A stretch of 64,000 nucleotides of DNA from Symbiodinium microadriaticum (lineage: Eukaryota > Sar > Dinophyceae > Suessiales > Symbiodiniaceae): positions 378,082-442,081 of the forward strand of contig LSRX01000421.1 in NCBI GenBank assembly GCA_001939145.1. The letters run 5' to 3'. Position numbers and translations under genes: made by a program. The first letter of the stretch is position 1. Each line of letters begins with the position of its first letter. This document shows, in pieces, positions 36,082 through 49,400 of this stretch. The notes below the pieces were generated by a model. It saw nothing but the letters and a program-made list of their open reading frames with translations. It was not told the DNA's origin and made no database searches.

Positions 36082-39000
36082 CTACAAGAACAGGTTCACG
36101 GCGCCTCTTCTGCCCACCAGCACCTTTCCCCTTGCCCTTCTCACTGCGTGTCCATCGGCCTGGGAAGCAAGCTGCACTCTGCGTTTCAGCTGACAAACGT
36201 CAGCAAGCTGCTTGATTCGAAGAAGTCTCTCGTGTAACCAGCTCAAGCCAGTCGCCGCGCTTTCCACCGCCTTCTCCAGCCCCATCTCTGTCTCTGTGAT
36301 CCTTTCCCTTGCCGCGGCCATATCCCTTGTCAGCCTGTGAAGGCAGAGGACACAAAAACCCCTACCGCACATTGCACACCGACAGGCCGAGCCGTCCTCA
36401 GAATTGGGACCTGGCCGCAGGACGGCTTTGCGCTCACCGCGCAGCCAGTGGTTGACATACTCGCGCTGGGGATCCTGGGCTCGGTGGCCACCCGCCTCCG
36501 CGTAGCACAAGTCATCCTTGCAAGGTAAGGAGCATAGTCTGAAAGCTGCTTCTTCGTGTTGAACTTGTTGATTCGCTGCCCTGTGAGACCGGCGGCTGCC
36601 ACCTCGGTTGACATCGGCACATCTTGCACAGCTCCAGCCCCCCATGCACCGTGCCGTCTGGCCACCCAGTTGCCCCAGTTGGAGCAGGGGTCGTAGTCTA
36701 GCAGATACTCTTCGAAGTGTGCAGCGCCATAGCGCCAGTCTACGCCCAAATCGAAGATCAGGAAGCTTGCCTGTGAAGAGGGCTCGCTCGCGTCGCTTCG
36801 ACTCCGAGGAGGGAGCAGAACTCTTTCAGTCCAGCTGCTACGTTCTGCCGCCCTCGATTGCTCATGAAGCCAGTGGCGCCGAGCTCCCGCATGTTCGCAT
36901 CGACAAGAGGGTCCCCTGTTTTGCCCTCCTTCCACCTCGGGGAAAAGAAAACGAGCCGGAGGCCGACGCTTCAATCGCCCGGCTCTCGCGCCTTTCGAGC
37001 TTGTCCGGAGAGCCTCGCCAAGGAGTCCTCAGGAAAAAGACTCAGCGGACTCCCCTTGAAAGGGAGCTTCAAAGGCAGCTAGCAGCGATTCGGTCCTGTC
37101 ACCGGTGACGCCCCCAGGGACAAAAATCTTGTCTCCTGAGTTGGGATGGTGGCTTCCAGCATTCCTCAATCAAACATCTTCGGTGTCTGCCCGGCGCTCG
37201 AGCTTCCGTTCACAGGGGGACAGCCAGGTTAGCTGGCTGTAGCACGATAAGTGCGAATCTCCATTAACAGTGCCGCACTTCGTCAGATACGGTGTGACAG
37301 AACCATGGATTGAAAGTGCCTGAACTCTGAGAGGTTCCGGGCTTCGGATGCCTCAAGGGTATGGGTACGGTCTAAACCTAAGCCCAGGTTCCTTGACTCA
37401 ACGCCATGTAGATGAAGAAGTCTCGCCAAGTCAGCTCAAAAATGAGCCTGAGAACAGAATCATGTCAAAGCAAGCCAGGTGACAGCTGATCTGCATCCCA
37501 GAAGCCAGTATGTGGACTTGTTTTTGATGCGCCTCTCCGTCTCGTAGCGCTGGGCCTGCAAAGGCAACTGATCAGCGTCCCGGACTTTACTCGGAGGCAT
37601 CGTGCCGCCTCGGACCAGATCCGTCGAGGTGAGATGCAGCCAAGAGCCAGCCACGGGCTGAGTTTAGAGGAGTACCCTTCACCAAGCATTCCGTTCCTGC
37701 AGCTGATCCATTTTTTTGATAATAAAGGGTTGAAGACCTACGCCCTACGCTATTGATTCCACCGCGGCACAAGCACAGTGGTGCAAACTGCTTATGAAAT
37801 CCGTAGGTTCCGAAACCTGAACATAGACCTTTCCATTAAGCTTTCATATTGTAGTATCTATTACCGCCAAATACCATAGAATCCTGGCGAGGAAACTTCG
37901 CTGTGTCTTAGCTGCAATTGGTTCAGGCGCCTCCGAGAACCGTTCACAGTGAGGCCCATGGCAAACGGTTTAGGGTTTGGGAACCATAACCCTGAACCCT
38001 AAACGGCCCTACCCTAAACGATCAGCTGAAACAGGCGCACAGTTGACAGGGGTGGAACCGGAGAAGCGCATGGAACCGGCTAGCCGGTGTCCCTGCAATC
38101 CTCGAAAGCTTTGGACCCCTACAACATCATGCAACATCCTGCAAATCTGTAAGTTCGATGCCACGGGGTCCAGGCCCAAAGGGGCTTTGGGTTCGGGCTT
38201 CAGGGGTTGACGACTTTGATCCGCCTTCCTGCGAGACTCCAACCCTAGAGGAGAGTCTTTTTGCAGTTCAAAAGAGGCCAGCAACAAAAGCAGAGACTGT
38301 CCACAAACGAACGGGCAAGCTCAGCTATGTCTATGTCTGCAAAGTCTCCGGATGTCGAAATAGTCTTTCAGGTGATCATCATCGAACATCCACTTCTGCA
38401 GCCGTGCCAGCGCCTGAACAATAGGTGGCAACTCTGCGTCGCTGAAATTCTGAAACCAATCGACAACACTTGCTTTGAAGGCAAGCTGCTGCATCCTCGC
38501 CGCCTCGAAACGGCAAGACGCCTGCACATGTGTGCCCATGTCTGTCATGCAATGCCGAAGAGAGATGTTTATGAGTCTCAATTGTCGATGCCCGTGCGGC
38601 TGTACATGTGTTTTAGTTCAGGTGCCTGTTCTGTGTAGACGTTGGTCTTATGACGTGATCTTACATTATCTTCTTACATTGGAGATCTGAATCAACACAA
38701 GGCCTCTCGGATCATCTTGCATCGCTTCGGCGACCTCACTGTCGTCGTATCCAAGCTGCTGCAGAGTCGGCAGGAAACCTGCACGTGGGGTCTTCCACCG
38801 GCACATGCCGACTGAGCCTTGCGCCAACAAAGCTCTTCATGTCTACATACCTAGCGATAAAAGCGAGAATGGCATCATCAACTCCAGTAGTGGCAATAGC
38901 AACATAGCAATAACCGTAGGACTAGAAACTGTGAAAGCAAAACATTCGCCCATTATCCATGCTTGTCCGGTGGAAATCACATACTGAACCTTTTCGCGAA

Positions 39001-42000
39001 CCCTAACCCATTGCAACGCCAGCCGGATATCGCAGACTACTGCATAATATACACATGTTTATGACACCATCCTTAATATGCACAAGGGGCGCACTCAACT
39101 TTTGCATCGACGTCTTATGCATGTAGCTCATACAGGCAGCAAGTTTCACCAAGTAAACCTGACCAGTGAATATACTGCAAGATCAGATCGCGACAGTGTC
39201 AGGGCTGTTAGGACTGGTGTTAAGATTGCAAAAGCCGATCCACATACGGCAAACTATTCGATCCCCGTATCAGCCTCAGCTTTCGTACTTTACATTTCTC
39301 AGCCTACCAATGTGGTTGTGCACATGGCGAGTTTCTGATGAGCGCGAATTTGTGTGAGGAGAGATTTTCATTCAGATTACCTTACAGGTTTCTAACAGAT
39401 AGACAAGACCTATGGATTTGCCCCGCATACTTCGGAGTCGCACAGGTCATACAAACAGTCTGCTCATATGGCTTGTAAAAAGATCACCTGTAATCAGGAA
39501 TTCGGTAGAGCTGAAGGATTATAAAGACTGTGGAGCTTTAGATTTTCGATTCGTAGAGGTCTTGCGGTGGAGACCCTCCTCCCACACCTAGTAGAAGGCC
39601 ACAGCCACCTTGTGGTGGGGAGGAGGGGATCACCTTAGAGCCTGTGAATCAATCACTTGCGTGGTGACAGGGGGGTTTGTAACTGTAATTGCTGCTGCAT
39701 GACCAAATAAGCTTCTAGACACGTTTTTGACCTGGGTCACTACTACTTAGGTGGATTGGTAAACGAAAACTCCCGCAAGCTCCGCGGCGCTAGCTTTCGT
39801 GATAATCCAAGCAAGGACCGGGGCTACTCCAGTTTCTTGATGTGCGCTAACGCTCAATCAGGAAAGCATGGAGTGTGCGGTGGTCGACGGCTTGAAATGA
39901 ATTGAACTCCTGGCTTTCGCGTGAGTTTCCACCTTTCGGGGCCGGATTGAAATGGATGAGACGACATGCAAATTTGACCCAACGCAGATTGAAGATTGAA
40001 AATTTCCGGGGACGCATGCGGAATCTTCAATGCAGGGATCAACGGCTTCAAGCGGCTTCATTTTCAAGCCGATCGCTACTACTCGTGAAACTCAATCCGG
40101 TTCAAGCCGGCTCAATTTGCGAATGCATAGCATGAGGTTCAATTTGCGAATGCATAGCATGAAACAGCTTCAAATCCTTATTCCGTCTCTGCAAGTTGAA
40201 GGTTTCTGTCAAGACTTCTCCGAGAAGCTTCAATCTATACTTCTTCCGTGTTCCATATATATATATATATATACACACATACGGAATGGGGGATACACGC
40301 ACAGAAGAGGTATAGATAGCAAGAAGCAGGGACGGCGTTGACGAGACTACTACACATAGGCAGGAATGATCGCTTTCAAGGCCGCGCGTGCGCCTAAGGC
40401 GGTCTCGAGCTCGCCCTGCTTCTTTGGGAGGGAAGGCAGCTGCTTCGGCGCAGGCACCGGGCTCCGGATCTGGCCGCGGCCTTCGGCCTCAGATCTGCTG
40501 TTAGGGTGTCAGGGTGCTAGCTGGTGAGGCTCTGGAGCCTTGGTATACATTCAGGGAATTGCGAAAACCGATGCTTCTGAGAGTTATCTTGGATTTCTAC
40601 TGATAGCGAGTGTCACAGTACGATTCATGCCGCTTCCGGGGTCAGACTTATCGCAACAATGCAAGTGAAGTTGATGGCAGCATCGTGTTTGTTGTCTTGA
40701 ACGCAGCCAAGGTTGTCGGTTCAATAACCACTTGCTTGCACAAATATGATCAATGCGATCAGAATACCTCACAAGACTCAAGCGATCTGCGGTTGGAGTC
40801 AGGGTATCTGCAAACCACAAAGCCCTAGAATGACTTTTCTGATAGTATTCTTCGGTCAGTCAGTCACTCAGTCAGACAATCAATCAGGCAGGCAGTCAGT
40901 CAGTCATACGCCTCGCGGCGTGTGGACGGGTATGGCTCGACGCACCGTTCGACACTTCTTCAGATCATGAATTTGGGTTGGAGTGCAGTGCTATTACTAT
41001 TACTAATAACAGTACAAATTACTCGGCAAGTAGCTGTGACTCTAGTTCTAGTCTGACACCGATTAAATGACCACAGCAGCCACAGCAACACTACATCTGT
41101 GATTGACTCTTGTTTCCTGCCCTGCCATGGTTTTTTGTTAAGTCATGTTATGTTTCACTACTGTGCAATACTGTGCACCGCTCCCACGCGCAGGCCACGT
41201 AAAACATAAATTCCCTGATTCAACGCTCGTCACTTTGCTTGTGGTGAGACTTCAGAAACCGACAATCTACTAACACTAGCCATAGTACTGAAGTATTTGC
41301 ACTGTGTTGCCCATTGCTCATGTCGCGTGGTGCTAGTACTGCTGGCCTCGCAATTCGCATTGACTTGGGCTGTTCGATTGCTACTGCGACTCTTCTTCCG
41401 AACCTCGGTATTCAGGTTCCGTTGAGAAGTATTGCAGATTCATGATGTAACAAGAATAGGCACATATCACGAACAATAATCATACGATGAGTCTCCTCGC
41501 CGTTGTAATATGTTGTAGTTAACCCTGCTGCATGTGAATGACAAAAGTCGCTGGTACTGATACTGGCATGACATGACAATGTTCTCCGTACGAGCCCCTG
41601 TTCCGTGCGTCACATTGTCAGCTCATGAACAGGATCGTCCGAACCGTGAACCCAACCTGCCTTGTTCTTGAAAGACGTGAAAAGCAGCGGCGTGTTGCGA
41701 GGGTTCTGTCCGCACTCCTGATTGGATTACTGCAGTAGTTGCACAACGACTAAAATTACTAAGACTAAAACTCATAAGACGACGACGCTGACCGATGATG
41801 ATCATAGCCATCACCACCATCTGAAGCCAGCAGATCTCAGAGGTCTTGTCGCAACAGGGGGTCACTGTCTGTCTGTCCTTTCTCACTTGTGTCGCTCGTG
41901 GCTGAGCAGTTGGAGTTATCTATGCATATCTGTGCATGCTTTGTTAGGCTGCTTGCAAGTGTCGTGGTCGTTTCTTGTAGGTTGATGTGGGTCTGCAGTT

Positions 42001-43087
42001 GGACTTCACCCTTCTAGAAGAGTCGGGCGGAATTCATCTCCGCCCGAGATTTTGGGAAACCCGTACAAGCACGAATAGACTGCACGTGAGATAGGATGCC
42101 CTGCTCGTCCTGCTGTACTCAACTGCTTTAACGGTTTGCCATATGCTTGCTACTCGCCTGATCTTCCAGATCTTTGCTTCCTGCTGTTGCTCAAAGAGCT
42201 ATTTCGAGTTCCGATTCTACTTCTCACACTTCTTGGGCTTTCCTCGGTTGGCTCATCGTTGGTGCCCTGCGCTCCCTCTCAAGTCTCTCAAGCTTTCGAG
42301 GTGAGCAAGCCAGAAAAGCCAAGCAGGCAGCCCGAAATTTGAATCATTAAATTCGGTGTCCTCCGGCATGTAGAGCGTGCCTCCCCATACAGTAGTCAGC
42401 TCCGCACCCATTGTGCGGAGCCGCTTGGCCACCAGGGCTTCTTCTCGCTGCTCTTCACTGCAATAGCCCTGGCCAGGGCAAGGCTGTCAAATCACAATAA
42501 CCAACTATCCTACCGCACCGCGGCCTGTGTGACGGCCACGGCGCTGCAGCCGTCGCAGAGCTTCGGAATCACCTGACACGACACAAAATGTTGCCCCTGC
42601 CCCTTGCAAGGCCCCTCGGTTCAAGGCGGTTGCTGCCTCTTGCGGAGGCCCGAGTGCCACGGCCAGACCCGAGCCGATGCTCTCCAGGCGCCGGCGCAGA
42701 GAGTCCACGCTTTCCAGCAAGAAGCGCGCCCGCCGCGCGTTGCACTTCCTTGCACCTCCGACTCCGACTGCCGCTGCGGTTCATCATCACCTACGGCATG
42801 GTGACAGCTTGCCTGCCAGCGTCGGCACGTTGAAGCGAGACGGGTCGAACACGAAGACAGGCAGCAGCGACTCGGCACCTTCCGCTGCCGCCTCACCGGC
42901 TGACTGCCCAAAGCTCATTCAAGCGTTCCAAGCATTGCTTCGGCTATTGCAGAGCCCAACACGTCATGTCAGTGTCTTGACCCATTAATTATGCTTGGTT
43001 GATGCACGACGAAAACGACTCTCTCGCTCAGAAGGATTGGAATGGCTGGCCTTCAGTGCAAGGTTGTCGTCGAGGCGGAGGTCATTC
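36082..43087 (-). CDS. CRYD: Cryptochrome/photolyase, DASH type, with C-terminal extension
   Basis: DASH proteins bind FAD and an antenna cofactor, repair UV-induced CPD in single-stranded DNA and may act as blue-light sensors. Recognised exons: [12 protein letters not shown] (43087-43051); [12 protein letters not shown] (42891-42813); [16 protein letters not shown] (42748-42580); [14 protein letters not shown] with [10 protein letters not shown] (from 42468); [18 protein letters not shown] (from 38778); [19 protein letters not shown] (38413-38349); [19 protein letters not shown] (37696-37606); [15 protein letters not shown] (37555-37506); [11 protein letters not shown] (from 37447); DKIFVPGG (about 37125); [18 protein letters not shown] (36935-36839); [13 protein letters not shown] with [12 protein letters not shown] (from 36770); [28 protein letters not shown]. 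These are DASH hallmarks. The first coding exon and an exon near the antenna-domain end were not found. The frame continues about 110 codons past the fold to a stop at 36082. Confidence 0.93.
37968..38020. repeat. Inverted telomere-like motif inside a cryptochrome intron
   Basis: TTTAGGGTTTGGG is followed at once by complementary copies (AACCCT, then two CCCTAAA). TTTAGGG is the Arabidopsis-type telomere unit also reported in dinoflagellates. The block lies in the 652-nt intron 38348-37697 and could fold into a hairpin. Confidence 0.6.
38780..42345. other. Large AT-richer intron of the cryptochrome gene
   Basis: Between the exon ending near 42347 and the next recognised exon at 38778 lies about 3.5 kb that is less GC-rich and has few open frames. 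One missing DASH exon probably hides here. A (TA)n tract occurs at 40256-40273. Confidence 0.45.
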
Positions 43088-43099
43088 CTGCCAGGGACT

Positions 43100-46000
43100 C
43101 CAGCATCAAGATAAGCGAAAGGCAGACGGACCGTGCAAGAGGCTCGTGCCTGAGCCACAGTGCACGAGCACTCCGGCCCACCGCACGGGCAGACATTGGG
43201 GAGACCAGAAGCTCTCCCAAAAAAACTCAAGCAACTGAGCCGAGACGAGCGGGATCAACTATAGCTCAGTGACTGCAACTTTATTCCAGTTGGAGAGCGA
43301 CATGCATCGACAGAGCTCTGCAGCATGGGCCAGACTGTGCCGCGAAAAGGCAGTAGTTGCCAATCAATGTGGTGCTATCTTGTGAGAAGCTTGGCCTGCA
43401 CGAGGACGCTGACGGTGGAAAGTAGAGGCGCCCAAGCTGGCCATCGTTGGGAGTTTGAAAATCTTCCGGTGCCAAAGCAGCCAATCAGGCCTTTCTTTTC
43501 CGTCTCAGTCACAATCTCACAGACCAGGAGGAAGGTTGCTACTTTGTGTTTGACCTGGTCAGTTCTTCGAGAGTCGCAACTCACCGGCTCAGTCACAAGC
43601 AGCCTGCGGCGATGCTAAGCCGTTCTGAATGATTTGGCCCAACCTCGGCAAAGCGATGGTCCCAGCGAAGCTCGATACAGCAGGTGCTATTCCAGAGAGT
43701 GTAAGAACAATCCACGGAAGTGGCAGCCTGACTGGCGATGATCGGCAAAAAAGCGGCTTGGAATCGGTGTGAGCTGGGGCCATGGGAGCCGGAAAGATAG
43801 ATCTTTGCTGGTTATCACAGCTGAGTTGTGCATGCCAGGGGTCCCGGCTGTTGCTTGGCTGCAACAATCTGATCCTTCAGCGTCGGCACGCAGTCCTGTA
43901 CGCAGGTCCGACACCAGCACGGCGTGCTCTGCGCAACATCTGCCCTGCCTTCAGGAGCCGAAGAGCTGACTCACAGCTCTCGACTGAAGTGGCTGTGCTC
44001 GTATCAGCCTCAGCTTTTGCCGGAAGACCCCACAGGCCCCGGACGACCCCGGTACCAACACCCCCCGCCCCTGTGCGTCGGAGGAGCCATTCGGAAGACC
44101 TGTGGTAGCAAGGCCGGCCTCGGCTGGCAGTAGAGTAGTGCAGGAGCTGGCTGCAGACATATGATCACTCAGATGATGCAAATGACGATGACAACGATGA
44201 CGACGAAGATGATATCTCAATGTTAAGAAGCATGGTGAACGGTGATGTTGATGATGACGGCGACGATGATGATGATGATGATGATGATGACATCAACCGT
44301 CATCATGCCATCACTGTCTTCTTGACGATGATAGTCATTGCAGGCACAAGCAGCAATTGCCGCGTCTGGGGTCCGGGCCAGCCGGACGGTGCTCCCAGGC
44401 TCGCTCTGGGATCATCCTGCAAAAACCACTTTTTCAACCAAGGGTGGCAGAATGCCCAGAGGGCAGAGAGCAGGGAAGCCAAAGACCGTGCTCGCAAAAG
44501 CAAAGTCCGTGTCGCAAACGTAGTCTGCCAATTTGGAGATCACCTATGCGTGCAACTCCGATCCAACTATGACCCAACATTGCTCTGCACCACCTGGGCA
44601 GCATCTGATCTTCAGAGGGCTCTGGACGCCATGACCTTACCATTTCTGAGTGGGGGGCCTCGCCAATCTTCTTCTGTATCGCTGGCAATTTCTGGCACGG
44701 AAATCTCCGTTCACAGCAACGACTACAACCACACTGTCCAGGCTCTGCAGGTTCACACCCTAAACCCTATCGACCATCAGAAGCAGCGGGCCACAACACC
44801 GTGCATATCCGTGCATGTTTGCCTCAAAATACTTCAGATTAAGCTGAAGCGAAATTTCAACGCAACAGAGTTGCCTCCTGCTCGTACTGCCGCAAGAGCT
44901 CCGCTGCAACCTGATCATGTTTTGATTGTCAACTTTGCCCCGTCAGCTTGACTCACGGCATGGTCACCTCCTGCTTGTGTGCATCGGTTATCCTTGTCAA
45001 GGCAGATTGCTGCTCGACAGCTAGGTTCTTACTCGCTTGCCAGCTTGGCTCGATCATTGCATTCACCAGTCCTGGCATAGACGAAATCCTTCTCAGCCCC
45101 CCTGGTTACCAGCTGGCGCAAGAGGACGCAGTCGTGCCTGCAAAGTGCGAAAGGACACCTCCTACGAGTGGTAAACTTACAACACCATTTAATCGGTTGA
45201 GAACTTAATTGCCAATGCATAGCTTCATCATGCTTCAGAACTGACCTCCGAACGCCCTCGGGCACGTCTGCGCTTCCCAAGACGGCCCTCAGCTGGTACA
45301 GTTGCTGACGACACGACTTTGGACATTGGCGCGTAACGTCTGCTCCGGGGGGCACACATCATTCCTATTATGAGGTTGTCGGGCTCTGCTTGCTTTGCAG
45401 TCTGGTACCTGCGACAGCCAGGTTTGCACAAGTGATCGAAGGCTTTGTTTAACAAGCCGTGATCTGCAGGCCAATAGCAATCAAGGGCACATTGTCTCTG
45501 CTTGCTGTCGCACGGCATTTTCTGAAGTCTGCAGCCCCTGGGATCGCAAGTCTTGAAAGTCCGACTCAAAAGGCATGTGCTTGGAATCCATTCAGTGCAC
45601 ATTGCAGTTGCACCTTCAGCAGTTCAACGAACCTGGACTTGTCCATGACCTGACATGCTTGGTGTTAGCCTCACTTCGCACATGATACTTTGGACAGTCG
45701 AACCTTGGGTGCTGCGGTGGGCGGCTGTCCGTTGCCAAAATTGCACCAAACTGCAGCACCCTCTGACAGCTGGAGCCGCACGGCATTACACGAATCGATT
45801 GGATGCATGCCATAGGCATCAAAAGCTTGCTGCCTCGATTCGGCAAAAGATTGAATGAACAACATCAAGTTGGCAACATCGGCATGGACATGGGATGTAC
45901 CCTGTGCGTTCTCTAGGTGTTAATTGCTTGGGTTACAAGTGCATTTCTTTTCTTGGGGATGCGAAACGATTCCACAAGAGCCTGAACCAAACTACTCAAA

Positions 46001-46400
46001 AGGGCTGGCAAGTGCCACCACCCACAAACCCGAAGACTCACGTTCTTTTCATCATTAGGATCCTCCTAGCCATGACATATCAAAACGGCGACTGAGGAAC
46101 GCCTGAAATGCGTTACCTTTGCCTTGTGATTGTGAGGTGAGCGGGCGGCGAACACCCTAACCTATGAAACCCCCGAAACTATTGACTGCGGCTAGCAAAT
46201 ACTTGTGTTTCGTCCTCAATTCTGAATCTGCCAACAGCGTGGCAAAAGACCAAAGCGACTCCCACTGGTTTGTTGCCTACCCCTGTAAGGAGAGCAAAGG
46301 TCATTTATCCTCAAGGCAGCAAACGGGAGAGAATGCGCTCTTTGGCCTGCACAGGAACGAACAAACATGCATTGAGATGCTTCCACAGAAACTTATCTGG
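43100..46400. other. Stretch between the TBC and cryptochrome genes, one candidate exon
   Basis: The minus-strand frame at 45868-45671 (SFAESRQQAFDAYGMHPID and NAVRLQLSEGAAVWCNFGN) looks coding but is not recognised. A (GAT)n tract at 44258-44292 creates a poly-Asp start for a 243-codon plus-strand frame (44220-44951) that I do not accept as a gene. The first exon of the cryptochrome gene should lie between 43.1 and 45 kb. Confidence 0.35.
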
Positions 46401-46429
46401 AGCCAAGCCGCTGCTGTGAGGAACGATGC

Positions 46430-49400
46430 GCCCGTCAATGCACTAGCAATGGAGCCTGCCCCATTGCAGCACATCAAAAAACTGGCTAGCATGAGACATT
46501 CGTGAGGCCAGCCTCGTGTCGACACTCTTCCCTGGCTGCCGAACTCCATGTTCTCGATGGCTCGAATCTCGCCCTTTGCAATGCGCAGCTTGCTCCACGA
46601 AGCCGCCCAAAAGCACTGCAGGAATGAGGCAGTGCAAGCTTGCTCACACTGAGCTTGGAGCAAAGATGCGCTGGGGAGCCCTTCGTCTCACCTGAGATTG
46701 CGACTGTTAAGCTTTCGGTTCTGGAGTGCAAAGAGGCGAGGCGAGCCTGTGCGATGTGCCACAGGAGCTCATCGGGGTCGCTCACACGCTTCCGCAGCTC
46801 CTGGGCCGGAGACTCTTCGGCTCTGAGGCGCGTGCTTCCCGCCCGTCGCGCCGGCCTCGTTCAGGACCCGCGTGCAGCTTTCGAGATCAGGTTCTGCCTG
46901 GGCTCGAACTCTTCGGAGCAGACGGGTCGTCTTCGGCACTGCAGCATCCGACCGGACTGCACCACGGCAGGTCTACATTATGGAGATGTTGCCCGCCCTC
47001 AGGCAACACGACCCGATGCATTCAATACTCGTGCTTCTCGTCGGTTGCCAACATTAGCAGGTCAAGCAAGTCTTGTCGGCTGTGGCCTTACCCTACAGCA
47101 GCTCTGGCCTGCAACCTCTGCTTCATCACATGGCTTCAATGCACTGGCACACCAAGACAATCCTTGATCGGGGCACCATTCATCGTCGGGGCTCCGATGG
47201 CCAAAGGCCTACTTGCACACCTGGACTAGTCTGCATGGTCGAATCTTCTGTGGGGACCCGGTGTCAGATCCTGGCCGCATTCAAGCCCCGACGGCCGTCC
47301 GGATGCAGCAGCTGGAACTCCTTCCAGGTAGGACGCTGCAATGAGGAGCCGAGCAGGCGAACAGCGCAAGCACTATTCAAACTTTCGTGCATGTCAGGCT
47401 CCAGAATGCGCAGTATAGCGATGGCCGTGCAGTACAGGACAACCTCGCAAGCAGCCATGCTTTGCATGTGGTCGGGTGTCTAGCAAGAGTGTCTGCCTCG
47501 CCATCCAGCAGGAAGAGGTCCCACACCACCGAAGCGACATCGACAGTCAAGCACCTGCTAAACGACTGGGTGCAGCCGCCAGCGAGGACTTTCATATCGC
47601 TCGGAGGAACGCAGGAAGCTGAAGCCTCTCGGACACTCCGTGCTAAGGCAACCACTTTGCAAACACGGTCAAGAACCAGTCGATGAGGAACCTTCCCATG
47701 CAGGGCAATTTCGGGGGCCAACAGCCGGGGATTTTCCTCTCCACTCTAGAAAGCCAGCATCAAACGATTCAAACCCGCAGTAACGCTTAGGTCTATATTC
47801 AGATCGCCTCGGTGACAGTTCAACAGAATCCGATGATTCTCAAAGGTAAGTGCCACGCGTGATCCCGCCAACACACATAACAAGCTAGGCCACTGCGCAG
47901 GTATGAGTTGTGGCTGGGCATTCTAAGAGCTGACAAAGCCTTTGGAGCATCAGGAAGTACTCGCTGTGCAAAAAACGAGAGTGTCTTACCAGCCTGACCA
48001 TGCCTGACCCGCATCCTGCAATCCCAACTTAACTGAAATTCTCAGATGCATGAGATAAAGATTTTCAACCAAGCGAGACTCGGCATTTCGCATCCCGGAA
48101 ACCACTACTGAGAATAGCACATCTCTGGCATGAGTCCGACTTCTCGAATGCCTCAGGATCGCCCGGAAGTAATGACAGCCACAGAAACACTGAAACACTG
48201 TATCGCTGCAAGTCTCGAACAGGATCTTTCACTACTGAAGTCTCGCTGGCTTCAGGGAACTCGAGACATGGCCTGTAATGAAGGCCGAGGATGCTGCATC
48301 TGCACACATCGGGAAGCTGCTGCGAACACAACCTGACACGACCCTGCTCTGCTAAGCTGTCAATATCTCCCAATCAACTCGACGACCTGCGAGCTCGGTG
48401 CAGATGCTTGGCAGGCTGTCGTAACTTTTCTATCTAGCTGGTTGCCCAAGATCCCGGCTGCTCGAACACGCGTGCCTGAAGCTCATTTCCGCCAAAAGCA
48501 GAAGACACCCGGCTGCTTCCTGGGGTCCAGTCCCGACAAGCAACTGCACGGGGCTCAAGGCGATACAGTCCGAGTACCTCAAAAAACAGGGCTCAAGCTC
48601 TCGGCATTAAAACATCTCGCGTGCAATCTTCAGCGCCGTGATGGAATGGCTTGGTCTTGGAAGTGCCAGCTGGAATCAGTCGGAACGGCTAGGGGCGTAT
48701 TACTTCCAGGTCACGGAGGGCGTGTTCAGCAAGTTGCACAAGCCAACCTTGCCACATGGGACGGAAGTACGGGAATCGCTCGATGCGGGGAAGCCCTTCT
48801 ATGCTGCAAGGACACAAAGGACTCGTACGGCGGCAAGTAGAGAAGCAGCATGGCCGCCAAATAGCTCCTCAAACCACTGCTCGACAAAACGGCCAAGCCC
48901 ATCTCCTCGTGTCTGTATGCATCTGTCACACTTCAGCCACCTTAGGCGCATGCATGCCCTGCACATAGCCGATATCTGGCCGGAAGAAAGTGTATGCCTG
49001 CATGGTCTGCAGGCTATGACGATTGTAGCGGGGCATAGCAGGGACAAAACCCTCACTACCTCCAGAATCCGTGCGCAGTCTTCATGAAGAGGACCGCCCT
49101 GACAAAGCAGAACTGCTTGCCCTTGCTTGCAGATGCTGCCGAAAGCCAGATACAAGCCGACAAAACTCTTGCCGCTGGCCTCGCTGAAGAAGGCCAATGT
49201 TGGAAAAGTTCGTGGCAGATCCTCCAAGCGCCGGCTCGAAAGCGGTATTAAAGGAGGGCAAACTGAGGGCAGAGCAAAGGGAATGCAGGTTGTGCTTTGC
49301 TCTCGGCCACGATGTGGTGGCCTGGGACAGCCGGACTTGCAAGCAATTGCCAGGGTGCAAGGTCCGATCTTGTGACCTGCCACGGCGGGCCTCAGGTGCT

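Noticed and set aside
44220..44951. 243-codon plus-strand frame starting with a poly-Asp run
   Set aside because: The start comes from a (GAT)n microsatellite, the remainder is not protein-like, and all supported genes are on the other strand.
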